From Candidatus Sumerlaeota bacterium (GTDB lineage: Bacteria; Sumerlaeota; Sumerlaeia; JADFCT01), in assembly GCA_026398575.1 (NCBI GenBank), contig JAPLSP010000460.1, positions 1 through 7,033 of the forward strand: DNA of 7,033 nucleotides. Reading direction: 5' to 3'. This document shows positions 1-5,633 of this stretch, one piece after another. A program made the position numbers and the translations under genes. Below the pieces are notes generated by a model. That model did not search any database, was not told the DNA's origin, and worked only from the letters and a program-made list of their open reading frames with translations. Every line of letters starts with the position of its first letter. Positions within the stretch are counted from its first letter, which is position 1.

Positions 1-113
1 AACGCGAGGTTGTTGCGCAAGGCATGAAGCGCCAGCGCGCTGTTGGCGTTGCGGGTCAATCGCTGATAGGCCGTGTCGCTGGTCTTGCGCAAGGACGTGC
101 CCCTATGACGCAC
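1..113 (-). CDS. Possible 5' end of a divergent gene, truncated by the window edge
   Basis: A minus-strand frame stays open from about position 165 to the left edge. It could start at GTG 113-111, which has no ribosome-binding site, or at TTG 92-90, which has AGGGG seven bases upstream. The product would begin TSLRKTSDTAYQR and continue through an alanine/leucine-rich, probably helical stretch. Nearly all codons end in G or C, as in the real genes here. The competing plus-strand frame (positions 3-125) has a much weaker third-position GC bias. I do not recognise the protein. It would be transcribed away from the DedA gene. The call rests only on codon bias and an open frame of about 37 codons, so it is tentative, and the start codon is undecided. 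Confidence 0.3.
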   Translation of the reverse strand, partial: MRHRGTSLRKTSDTAYQRLTRNANSALALHALRNNLA

Positions 114-327
114 AGGATAATTTAATGATCCAACAAACCCAGTGACCTTAATCAGCAGGCGGGAATGCTGTCAAGGCGCAAAATACCCTATGCTGGCTGC
201 AACCTGCTCAAAAAAAGGCGCAATACTTGCGGCGCAAAGAAATCGTCCCGGGGCGAAAGTTGCGCTGGATTTCCGAAGGAGGGAACCGATAGACTGTCTT
301 GTTCACGCATCTTGGGGTCCTTGGGGC

Positions 328-336
328 GAGGAGGAA
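328..336 (+). promoter_or_regulatory. Strong ribosome-binding site fixing the DedA start
   Basis: The sequence GAGGAGGAA lies six bases upstream of an in-frame TTG at 343. It is a near-perfect anti-16S complement at good spacing. It argues that translation begins at TTG 343 rather than at GTG 142, the first possible start in the open frame. A second purine-rich string, GAAGGAGGG at 275-283, has no usable in-frame start at the right distance. Confidence 0.6.
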
Positions 337-342
337 CTGGAT

Positions 343-972
343 TTGGAGGAGTGGCTTGTTTGGTTCCGGGAGCTGGTAAGCAAGCTCCATGACATGCCCA
401 TAGTTCAGGGCGCGCTGGCGGGCCTTTGCACGTTCATTTTCGAGGATCCAACCACGATCGGCAGCGGTCTGCTTGTCGCGGATGGCAAGATGACATTTTG
501 GACGGCGTTCATAGGCTTGTCCGTCGGCATTTCTCTGGGCGATTTCGGGCTGTATCTCATGGGCCGGTACTTTCACCGCTATGTGGTGGCCTGGGGGTGG
601 ATCACGGAGGAAAGCCTGAAGCACGCCGAGGCATGGTTTGAAAACAATATGATTTCAGGCATGATCACCTCGCGCATCGTCCCCGGAATGCGCGTCCCTG
701 CGTTTATATTCGTGGGCATTGTGCAGGCGCCAATGGTGAAGTTCCTGACCCTTGCCGTGGTGTTGTCGGTAATATGGACCCTGGCCTTGCTGACGATCAC
801 GATCAAGCTCGGGCGGGCGATGATGCCGTTTTTCGGAGAATTCAAATGGCCGCTGGCCCTCGCCGCGCTCTTGATTGTCGCCCTCGTTCATTTCTATAAT
901 TCCCATCGCTGGAGGCGGCATCGTGCCAATAACCGCAAACTACAGGCTGATTCTGCCAATAATAACTCATAG
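343..972 (+). CDS. DedA-family integral membrane protein
   Basis: This is probably a DedA/SNARE-associated (VTT-type) inner-membrane protein. Members of the family support membrane homeostasis, and several recycle undecaprenyl phosphate or flip other lipids. From TTG 343 the protein is 209 aa, the usual DedA size. Visible family marks are an acidic residue after the first hydrophobic entry (FIFEDP, about residues 31-36), a GDFGLYLMGR segment (66-75), and the hallmark SRIVPGMR (110-117). In the last motif two arginines are spaced by six, as in characterised DedA proteins. Hydrophobic segments follow at about 133-152 and 165-180, and the tail is Arg/Asn-rich and cytoplasmic-looking. The open frame reaches back to GTG 142, but those 67 residues look non-coding and no good ribosome-binding site precedes them. 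The stop is 15 nt before olsB, so the gene is probably in one operon with the two acyltransferases. Family assignment is firm; the substrate is unknown. Confidence 0.85.
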   Translation: MEEWLVWFRELVSKLHDMPIVQGALAGLCTFIFEDPTTIGSGLLVADGKMTFWTAFIGLSVGISLGDFGLYLMGRYFHRYVVAWGWITEESLKHAEAWFENNMISGMITSRIVPGMRVPAFIFVGIVQAPMVKFLTLAVVLSVIWTLALLTITIKLGRAMMPFFGEFKWPLALAALLIVALVHFYNSHRWRRHRANNRKLQADSANNNS

Positions 973-987
973 GAAAGGCGCCGCGAT

Positions 988-1842
988 ATGACTCCGATCA
1001 ATCCCTTGCCTTATCCCGCGCCGTCGGACTTGCGCATTCATGATTTACGCCATTTGTCAGACCTGACCGACCTCTGGAATGAATGCGACTTCCTGCGTCT
1101 GCCGAATCAGATCAGCCGCAAATTCATGACGGGATTCGCCGCGTCCGATCGCATGGTCCAGGCGGCCTTGCGCCTGCGTTACCGGGTCTTCAACCAGGAA
1201 ATGGGGCACGGCTTGTCCTCGGCGGCGGAAACCGGAATGGACACGGACCAATATGATGAGCAAATGAGCCATTTGCTGCTGCTGGACAAGGAGTCCTTGA
1301 AAGTCATCGGCACCTATCGCCTCCAAACCGCCAAGACCGCGCTCAAGCATCGGGGATTATATTCGGCGCAGGAATACGATCTGACGGTGCTGCAACCCTT
1401 GTTCGCTTCGGCGGTCGAATGCGGTCGCGCCTGCGTGGCGCCTGAGTTCCGCAAAGCCAATTCGCTCATGGCTCTTTTGTCCGCGTTTCACGTTTATTTG
1501 GCCATGGGAGGATATCGCTATCTCTTCGGCTGCTGCTCGGTCTCATCCCACGATCCGGACGACGGCTGGCGCGTGATGAAGACGCTGCGAAAGAACAACT
1601 GGCTTCATCCTGAATATTGCCTTCCGCCCACCCTGGCGTATTCGTGCGGCGATCCCTCGCGTGAGTTCGCTCCGGATTTGGGCGAAGGATTGGCGCTGCC
1701 CAAGTTATTCAATGTGTATATGAAATTGGGCCCTTCCGTCATTTCCCTTCCCGCCATTGACCGGGAGTTCGGTACCGTGGATTTTCTGGTCATGGCCGAC
1801 GCGCAGGACGTCAATTTCTCAGACTGGGTTATCAAGCCATGA
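988..1842 (+). CDS. olsB: OlsB-like L-ornithine N(alpha)-acyltransferase (GNAT, Acetyltransf_5 type)
   Basis: The protein likely transfers a 3-hydroxyacyl chain from acyl-ACP to the alpha-amino group of ornithine, giving lyso-ornithine lipid at the cytoplasmic face of the membrane. The 284-aa sequence carries the typical run of this GNAT subfamily: ALRLRYRVFNQEMG near residue 60, an acidic stretch then SHLLLLD (about 94-100), VIGTYRL (106-112), GLYSAQEYDL (about 122-131), an ECGRACV segment (about 143-149) with the conserved Gly-Arg, and YLFGCCSVSSHDP (about 178-190). AGGAAAGG at 971-978 lies nine bases before the ATG. The gene starts 15 nt after the DedA gene and overlaps the next acyltransferase by ATGA, which implies translational coupling. 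The olsB-olsA pairing is the main support for ornithine-lipid synthesis over another acyl-amino-acid product. Some homologues are annotated as 'hemolysin-like'. The amino-acid substrate cannot be read from the sequence. Confidence 0.82.
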   Translation: MTPINPLPYPAPSDLRIHDLRHLSDLTDLWNECDFLRLPNQISRKFMTGFAASDRMVQAALRLRYRVFNQEMGHGLSSAAETGMDTDQYDEQMSHLLLLDKESLKVIGTYRLQTAKTALKHRGLYSAQEYDLTVLQPLFASAVECGRACVAPEFRKANSLMALLSAFHVYLAMGGYRYLFGCCSVSSHDPDDGWRVMKTLRKNNWLHPEYCLPPTLAYSCGDPSREFAPDLGEGLALPKLFNVYMKLGPSVISLPAIDREFGTVDFLVMADAQDVNFSDWVIKP

Positions 1843-2648
1843 GGCGCGCGCGGTCGAACCTTCTGCTGGCTGCGATTCGCTTGACGGCTATCGTGTCATT
1901 CAGCTTCATCATGTTCGTGGGGTATCTGATCCGCCTGATGACCTCTCGCGGCCGCTCCGCGCAGCTCGCCTGCGCAACGCGATGGACGCGATGGTGGGCA
2001 TACGGCTGTTGCCGCATCGCGGGATACCGGGTCGCCGTCCGGGGTTCGATCCCGGCGCCCGGCGTTTTCCTTGCCGCCAATCATCTCGGATACGCCGACA
2101 TCATCGTTCTGGCGTCGAGCGCCCTGGTTTTTTTCATTGCCAAGAGCGATGTGATGGGATGGCCGTTCTTCGGGCTGCTGGCGCGCGCCTCCAAGCAAAT
2201 TTTCGTCCGCCGGCGGAAAACCAAAGATATGAATGACGCCGCCGCTGAGATCCGGAGCCGCCTGCAAGCCGGCCAGTCGGTCTGCGGCTTTTTGGAAGGC
2301 ACGTCCTCCGGCGGCGACGCGGTGCTTCCCTTCCGTTCCTCGTTCCTGCAACCGGCGATTGACTTGGCGGCGCCCGTCATTCCCGTCGCTCTAAAATGGA
2401 GCGCAGAGCGGCCGGAGATTGAGATCGCGAACGACGTGGCGTATTGGAAGCCCGAGCATCACTTCCTCCCGCACATCTGGCGGCAGCTGGGTTTGCGCGG
2501 ATTGAAGGCGGAAATCATCTTTGGCGAGCCCATCGCCTCGGCCGGATTGAACCGCAAGTATCTGGCGCAGCGCGCGCAAGAGGAAGTTGAAAAGCTTTTG
2601 AGGTTGAGGGGCGAGCCGGATCAATGTAAAATGAGAAATGAGAAATGA
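1839..2648 (+). CDS. olsA: OlsA/PlsC-like 1-acyl-glycerol-3-phosphate or lyso-ornithine-lipid O-acyltransferase
   Basis: This is a PlsC-family acyltransferase of 269 aa. In this context it most likely adds the second fatty acid to lyso-ornithine lipid. An N-terminal hydrophobic segment (about residues 8-33) anchors it. Motif I is NHLGYAD (81-87), with catalytic His82 and Asp87 in the H-x4-D form. Motif II is IFVRR (121-125), and motif III is FLEGTSSGG (151-159), where Leu replaces the usual Pro of FPEGT. A proline-rich motif IV (APVIPVAL) follows. The ATG overlaps the olsB stop (ATGA). The last residues, CKMRNEK, and the TGA stop lie inside an AATGAGA repeat arm that starts at 2623, so the native C-terminus was probably replaced by repeat sequence. 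The gene converges on rsfS. Activity on lysophosphatidate instead cannot be excluded. Confidence 0.83.
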   Translation: MRRARSNLLLAAIRLTAIVSFSFIMFVGYLIRLMTSRGRSAQLACATRWTRWWAYGCCRIAGYRVAVRGSIPAPGVFLAANHLGYADIIVLASSALVFFIAKSDVMGWPFFGLLARASKQIFVRRRKTKDMNDAAAEIRSRLQAGQSVCGFLEGTSSGGDAVLPFRSSFLQPAIDLAAPVIPVALKWSAERPEIEIANDVAYWKPEHHFLPHIWRQLGLRGLKAEIIFGEPIASAGLNRKYLAQRAQEEVEKLLRLRGEPDQCKMRNEK

Positions 2649-2683
2649 GAAATTGAAAATGAGACCGCGCGCGGCAGGCATAA

Positions 2684-2749
2684 GATGCAGGGCTGCGTAA
2701 TGCTATTGCCGGGATGGGTTGTCATTTTACATTTCTCATTTCTCATTTT
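2684..2749. repeat. Perfect 66-bp direct repeat, copy 1
   Basis: This copy begins GATGCAGGGCTGCGTAATGC and ends in the TTCTCATTT arm. It is identical to 2767-2832 over all 66 bases, and 17 nt separate the copies. The exact identity suggests a recent tandem duplication of core plus arm. Confidence 0.95.
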
Positions 2750-2766
2750 TCATTTTACATTATGAT

Positions 2767-2832
2767 GATGCAGGGCTGCGTAATGCTATTGCCGGGATGG
2801 GTTGTCATTTTACATTTCTCATTTCTCATTTT
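2767..2832. repeat. Perfect 66-bp direct repeat, copy 2
   Basis: This is the second copy of the 66-bp unit. Its right end lies under the last codons and stop of rsfS. The identity to copy 1 breaks off at position 2833, where rsfS-proper sequence (GlyGln codons) begins. Confidence 0.95.
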
Positions 2833-3184
2833 CCTGGCCTTCCCAGGGTTCGCGCGGGGCGTCGCCCCAGAGGCGCTCCAAGTTATAGTATTTGCGCGGC
2901 TCGGCCTGAAATAGATGAACGACCACGTCGCCGTAATCCATCAAGATCCATGCGGACGACGCGGTTTTGCCGCCTTCAACGCCGAGGGCCCGGACGTTGT
3001 TGTTTTTCATTTCGACGCTGATGCTTTCAACCATGGCGCGCAAGTGCGTCGTGGATAATCCCGTCACCAGGATCATGTAGTCGGTGAAGGAACAGAGCAT
3101 CACCAAATTCAGTATTTCAATGTCGCGCGCTTTTTGCTGGTCGCAGAGCGCGGCGATTCGGATGGCTTTGGCGCGGCTGGTAAT
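2819..3184 (-). CDS. rsfS: Ribosomal silencing factor RsfS (Iojap family), probable AUU start
   Basis: RsfS binds ribosomal protein uL14 and blocks joining of the 30S and 50S subunits, which damps translation in stationary phase or starvation. The family core is clear: AKAIRIAALCDQQKARDIEI near the N-terminus, then SFTDYMILVTGLSTTH, LGVEGG, and ILMDYGDVVVHLFQ with YYNLERLWGDAP near the C-terminus. Homology requires about 25 residues upstream of the first canonical start (a TTG at 3106), but no in-frame ATG, GTG or TTG exists between there and the TAA stop near 3270. An ATT at 3184-3182 stands nine bases after AAGGAG and gives 121 aa, the normal family length. The C-terminal GQENEK and the stop fall in the AATGAGA repeat. 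An unknown membrane-protein gene lies 81 nt upstream and is probably cotranscribed; the common partner nadD is not in view. Identity is firm, and the start codon is inferred. Confidence 0.88.
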   Translation of the reverse strand: MTSRAKAIRIAALCDQQKARDIEILNLVMLCSFTDYMILVTGLSTTHLRAMVESISVEMKNNNVRALGVEGGKTASSAWILMDYGDVVVHLFQAEPRKYYNLERLWGDAPREPWEGQENEK

Positions 3185-3193
3185 GGCGTTACA

Positions 3194-3199
3194 CTCCTT
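3194..3199 (-). promoter_or_regulatory. rsfS ribosome-binding site before an ATT codon
   Basis: On the minus strand AAGGAG is followed by nine bases and then ATT, the first codon consistent with RsfS homology. The only canonical codon nearby is a GTG at 3194-3192, which is out of frame with rsfS and followed immediately by TAA. It is the only good Shine-Dalgarno sequence in the interval. Confidence 0.6.
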
Positions 3200-3265
3200 G
3201 GGTTTGGAAAACGAATCTTGCGTGTTCGATCCACGCGCTTGAAGTCCGGTTTGTCTTGGGACGCG

Positions 3266-3919
3266 TTATCTCATATTCGGCGGCATTTGGGCCAGGATCG
3301 CTTTGGCGTTTGCCTGGTAGCGGCCACGATTGCCGAAGAAATCCATAATGCGCCACGCGCCGCCCTGCTTCGCAAATACAATATTCAACGAGGCGCCGCC
3401 CGTAACGGAGATTTGCATTTCCTGTGCCCCCTGCTTGTCCGGCTCTTTTAATGGCTGGGCGGTAAAATCCGACGAAGGAGCGCCTTCAAACATTGCCTGG
3501 CGGGCCATGATATGCCGCTCCCATACGGTTCGTTTCTTCCACTCATCCACTGGTATCCTATTCTGAAGCGCCCAGGCCAGCGAAATCAGGTTCGTATTAT
3601 CGCGAAGCCAGAGAAGGTCCTCGTCTTTGAAAAAGTGCTCCAAGCCCTTCCATCCGTCTTTCGGATTGATCTCGGATATCTGCTCGGGCAACTTGCCGGA
3701 AGGCGTCGCCAAATCGGGCCGGAATAAATCCGACTTGACTTTTCGATACTGCGCGATAAAGGCCTCCAGAGTCATCTTCGGAGTCCTCTGCTTTGTCGCG
3801 GCTCTGCCGCCGGAAGTCGAGCTATACCATAAGAAAAAGCCGAAAAAACCAATCGCAACCACGATGACCAAGTCATTGATCAGGTGACTCTCTTTGCGCT
3901 TTTTCATTTTGCCTGCCAT
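3266..3919 (-). CDS. Single-pass membrane protein of unknown function, upstream of rsfS
   Basis: I do not recognise this 217-aa protein. It starts with a very basic segment (KMKKRK, residues 4-9). One strongly hydrophobic helix follows at about residues 14-34, with no signal-peptidase-like site. By the positive-inside rule the N-terminus is cytoplasmic and the remaining 180 or so residues are outside. The soluble part is charged and Trp-rich and ends with a beta-like stretch, SLNIVFAKQGGAWRIMDFFG. That stretch vaguely resembles small alpha+beta folds of the NTF2-like kind, but this is only an impression. AGGAGG at 3931-3926 lies six bases before the ATG, which fixes the start. A good promoter lies upstream, and rsfS follows after 81 nt on the same strand, so the two probably share a transcript. 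Confidence 0.75.
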   Translation of the reverse strand: MAGKMKKRKESHLINDLVIVVAIGFFGFFLWYSSTSGGRAATKQRTPKMTLEAFIAQYRKVKSDLFRPDLATPSGKLPEQISEINPKDGWKGLEHFFKDEDLLWLRDNTNLISLAWALQNRIPVDEWKKRTVWERHIMARQAMFEGAPSSDFTAQPLKEPDKQGAQEMQISVTGGASLNIVFAKQGGAWRIMDFFGNRGRYQANAKAILAQMPPNMR

Positions 3920-3925
3920 ATTTTT

Positions 3926-3931
3926 CCTCCT
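3926..3931 (-). promoter_or_regulatory. Ribosome-binding site of the membrane-protein gene
   Basis: AGGAGG on the minus strand, with a six-base A-rich spacer (AAAAAT), precedes the ATG at 3919. This supports the chosen start over the internal Met5. Confidence 0.75.
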
Positions 3932-4012
3932 GGCGTGGCCCGAAGCATTTGCCGTGGAATGGAAATCATAATCGAAGATTTTCTATTCCGCGCGCGGCGC
4001 CTTGCGCAAAGG

Positions 4013-4040
4013 ATATTATGAAAGCCTGCGCTAAAGTCAA
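4013..4040 (-). promoter_or_regulatory. Probable sigma70-type promoter for the membrane protein-rsfS unit
   Basis: Read on the minus strand, TTGACT (4040-4035) is a 5/6 match to the -35 box. After 16 bases comes TAATAT (4018-4013) as the -10 box. Transcription would begin near 4005, leaving a leader of roughly 85 nt. The leader includes a GC-rich stretch (GGCGCCGCGCGCGG) that could fold. An imperfect inverted repeat (TATGAAAGCC / GGCTTTTTCATA, 4017-4026 and 4052-4063) brackets the -35 box and touches the -10 box. Confidence 0.55.
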
Positions 4041-4065
4041 TAGATTCTGATGGCTTTTTCATATC

Positions 4066-5496
4066 TCACGGACGCCGGGGCGCCGCCTCGCTTTTCCGCT
4101 GAAAATCCAGGGCGATCCAATCCACAGCGCTTTTGTAGGGCGCCCCGCCGGGAGACGCCGTTCCGGCGCGGTCGGCCATGGCTGGATGGGCGGCGCCAAT
4201 ATCCGCCTGCCGCAATAAAACAATAGCGCCGCCAGCGCCGCCGCCCGTCGCTTCGAAATCCGCATGGGCGAATACGCCCTGCGCCGTGATGGGCTGGCGC
4301 ATGGCGCCCATGTCATAAAGGACCAGCCCTTTGGCCGCTTCCACGGCGTTCACATTATGAAAATCGAACGGGAATTCCTTGTGATAAGGCCCATCGCTGA
4401 TATTGACACCGGAGCGAATCCAGTTGCCCTTGTCCGTGTCCAGTACCCGCAATTGCGCGGGATCGTACATCAGCGTCAGATTGATGCGCGTGACAGGAAC
4501 AGCGTCCGGATTCTCCAGGATTAATTGAACACGCCGCCGTTGGGGCGCATCCGGCGCCGCGACGGCGGCCAGGCGGATTTTGGGAGGACGCGCCGGCGTT
4601 GACGGAACCGCCGCGGCGGCCGCGGCAGCCGCGACTTCGAATTGCACGTCCACCAAGCCTTCACTGCCTTGTTCGCTGGCGCCGAGCATATCCTGATCTT
4701 TCCATCGCGCATACGTGGCGCCGGGGCCGCGCTCGAAAACAAGGCTGGCGGCGCCGGACGCGTTTTTAGCGCGAAACACCAAGACGGCGGCCGGACCATC
4801 CTCCAACAGGCGAGGCGCCGGCGTACGCGGCCGCAACTGGATCAGGCCTTCGCCCGATTGAACGTCCAGGGCCTGGGCGCGGGCCAGGTCCTCGTGATAG
4901 TATCCGAGGAATTCGAGCGCCTCGGGATCGAACCGCAGCCGCGCCTGCCAGTGATCCACCTGCTGGCCGCCTGGGTTGGAAACAAGGAAGATCACTTCGA
5001 ACTTCTCGCCGGGATCGAGGCTGTAGCGCTTGGAAAAGAGCGCAAAAACGAGTTCGCCAAGCGTTGCAGGCGCGCCTTCCGCGGCTCTTTTCTCCAAGTC
5101 CCTCAGCTGGTCCTCCGGGATCAGCTTCTTGACTTCCTCCGGAATCTCAACCTCGTCGCGGTCAATGATGACAGTGGTGTCAGACTGCGAACCGCGATGG
5201 CGGACCTTCACGTTCAATTGCGTGCCCCGCGCGCCCCGCATCATCAAAACCGCCTGAGTAGTAGTCAAGTCCTGGACCGCCTTGTCCTCGACAGAGAAGA
5301 CCATGTCGCCGCTCTGAATCCCTGCCTTGGCGGCCGGCGAATTGGGAAAGACATTGATGACGTAGAGATTATTATCCAGGCGCGCGAGCGATATGCCAAT
5401 GCCTTCATACGCCCTGGCAGCGGACGTCATCAACAAAAACGCCGCAGCGAAGACCAGCGCGGATGCCGACCTGAATTTATGTGAAATAATTGACAT
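4066..5496 (-). CDS. Secreted PDZ protein with two cohesin-like domains
   Basis: From ATG 5496 the protein has 476 aa. Residues 1-29 form a signal peptide, with basic residues up to Arg9, a hydrophobic stretch at 13-23 and a cleavage-like ARA before Tyr30. Residues 30-118 form a PDZ domain of the type found in C-terminal-processing proteases (VFPNSPAAKAGIQSGDMVFSV at 49-69, then TTTQAVLMMRG), but no protease domain follows. Residues about 158-288 resemble a cohesin-type beta sandwich (GEKFEVIFLVSNPGG, RFDPEALEFLGY, AVLVFRAKNASG). An Ala/Pro linker (about 289-306, with nine consecutive Ala) leads to a second cohesin-like domain at about 308-435 (VQLILENPD, LTLMYDPAQLRVLD, AAKGLVLYDMGAM, FAHADFEATG). 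It is probably a periplasmic or surface binding or scaffold protein; the ligand is unknown. The frame extends 58 codons upstream, but that part is repeat-derived. No ribosome-binding site is obvious before the ATG, which follows eight T residues. Confidence 0.8.
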   Translation of the reverse strand: MSIISHKFRSASALVFAAAFLLMTSAARAYEGIGISLARLDNNLYVINVFPNSPAAKAGIQSGDMVFSVEDKAVQDLTTTQAVLMMRGARGTQLNVKVRHRGSQSDTTVIIDRDEVEIPEEVKKLIPEDQLRDLEKRAAEGAPATLGELVFALFSKRYSLDPGEKFEVIFLVSNPGGQQVDHWQARLRFDPEALEFLGYYHEDLARAQALDVQSGEGLIQLRPRTPAPRLLEDGPAAVLVFRAKNASGAASLVFERGPGATYARWKDQDMLGASEQGSEGLVDVQFEVAAAAAAAAVPSTPARPPKIRLAAVAAPDAPQRRRVQLILENPDAVPVTRINLTLMYDPAQLRVLDTDKGNWIRSGVNISDGPYHKEFPFDFHNVNAVEAAKGLVLYDMGAMRQPITAQGVFAHADFEATGGGAGGAIVLLRQADIGAAHPAMADRAGTASPGGAPYKSAVDWIALDFQRKSEAAPRRP

Positions 5497-5599
5497 AAAA
5501 AAAACGATTTCTCGCGACGCCGGCGCAATCAAGCTCGATATCTGATTAACCATGCCAGCCAGGCTGGGCGCAACGGTATTCCGCCGGGAATGGGCGCAT

Positions 5600-5611
5600 C
5601 CCAAGGTAGCT
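5600..5611. repeat. 12-bp direct repeat CCCAAGGTAGCT, left copy
   Basis: CCCAAGGTAGCT recurs exactly at 5744-5755, so the two copies bracket the inverted 15-mer element. The left copy runs into the 10-bp palindrome GGTAGCTACC (5605-5614). That palindrome sits inside a GCATCC/GGATGC stem (5596-5601 and 5619-5624). The flanking gaps to the 15-mer arms differ (22 and 12 nt), which argues against a simple target-site duplication. Confidence 0.7.
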
Positions 5612-5633
5612 ACCGGAAGGATGCGGCGCCTGT

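Larger units (their letters stand above)
2623..2832. repeat. AATGAGA-type inverted and direct repeat element between convergent genes
   Basis: The left arm (2623-2663) contains tandem AATGAGA heptamers bounded by TGTAAAATGA. The second arm (2722-2761) is its reverse complement with only a few mismatches, so a stem of nearly 40 bp can form around a core of about 58 nt. A third, shortened arm occupies 2804-2832. Positions 2684-2749 (core plus arm) recur exactly at 2767-2832, a perfect 66-bp direct repeat with period 83. Both convergent genes end inside the arms. No coding capacity is credible here. The structure resembles a non-autonomous, MITE-like or REP-like intergenic element that may also act as a bidirectional terminator. 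No transposase and no clear target duplication is visible. Confidence 0.85.

Noticed and set aside
3..125. Plus-strand partial open frame ending at TAA 125
   Set aside because: Its third codon positions are far less GC-biased than those of the overlapping minus-strand frame and of the genes in this window, so the minus strand is the better coding candidate.
169..174. Perfect TTGACA on the minus strand, possible -35 for the truncated left gene
   Set aside because: No acceptable -10 box lies 15-19 bases downstream; the best hexamers match at only two or three positions.
2623..2832. CRISPR-like array
   Set aside because: There are only two full direct copies with a 17-nt gap and an inverted third arm; no regular repeat-spacer pattern and no cas genes.
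2714..3021. Plus-strand frames rich in HFSFLI through the AATGAGA arms
   Set aside because: The repeat's complementary strand has no stops, so open frames arise automatically. They also run antisense to rsfS.
13..4011. TTGCGCAA 8-mer at 13-20, 85-92 and about 4002-4009
   Set aside because: A GC-rich 8-bp palindrome is expected a few times by chance, and the three contexts share nothing else.
4642..5484. 280-codon plus-strand open frame antisense to the PDZ-cohesin gene
   Set aside because: It is a shadow of the GC-rich minus-strand gene. It has no recognisable domain, while the opposite strand has a signal peptide, a PDZ domain and cohesin-like motifs.
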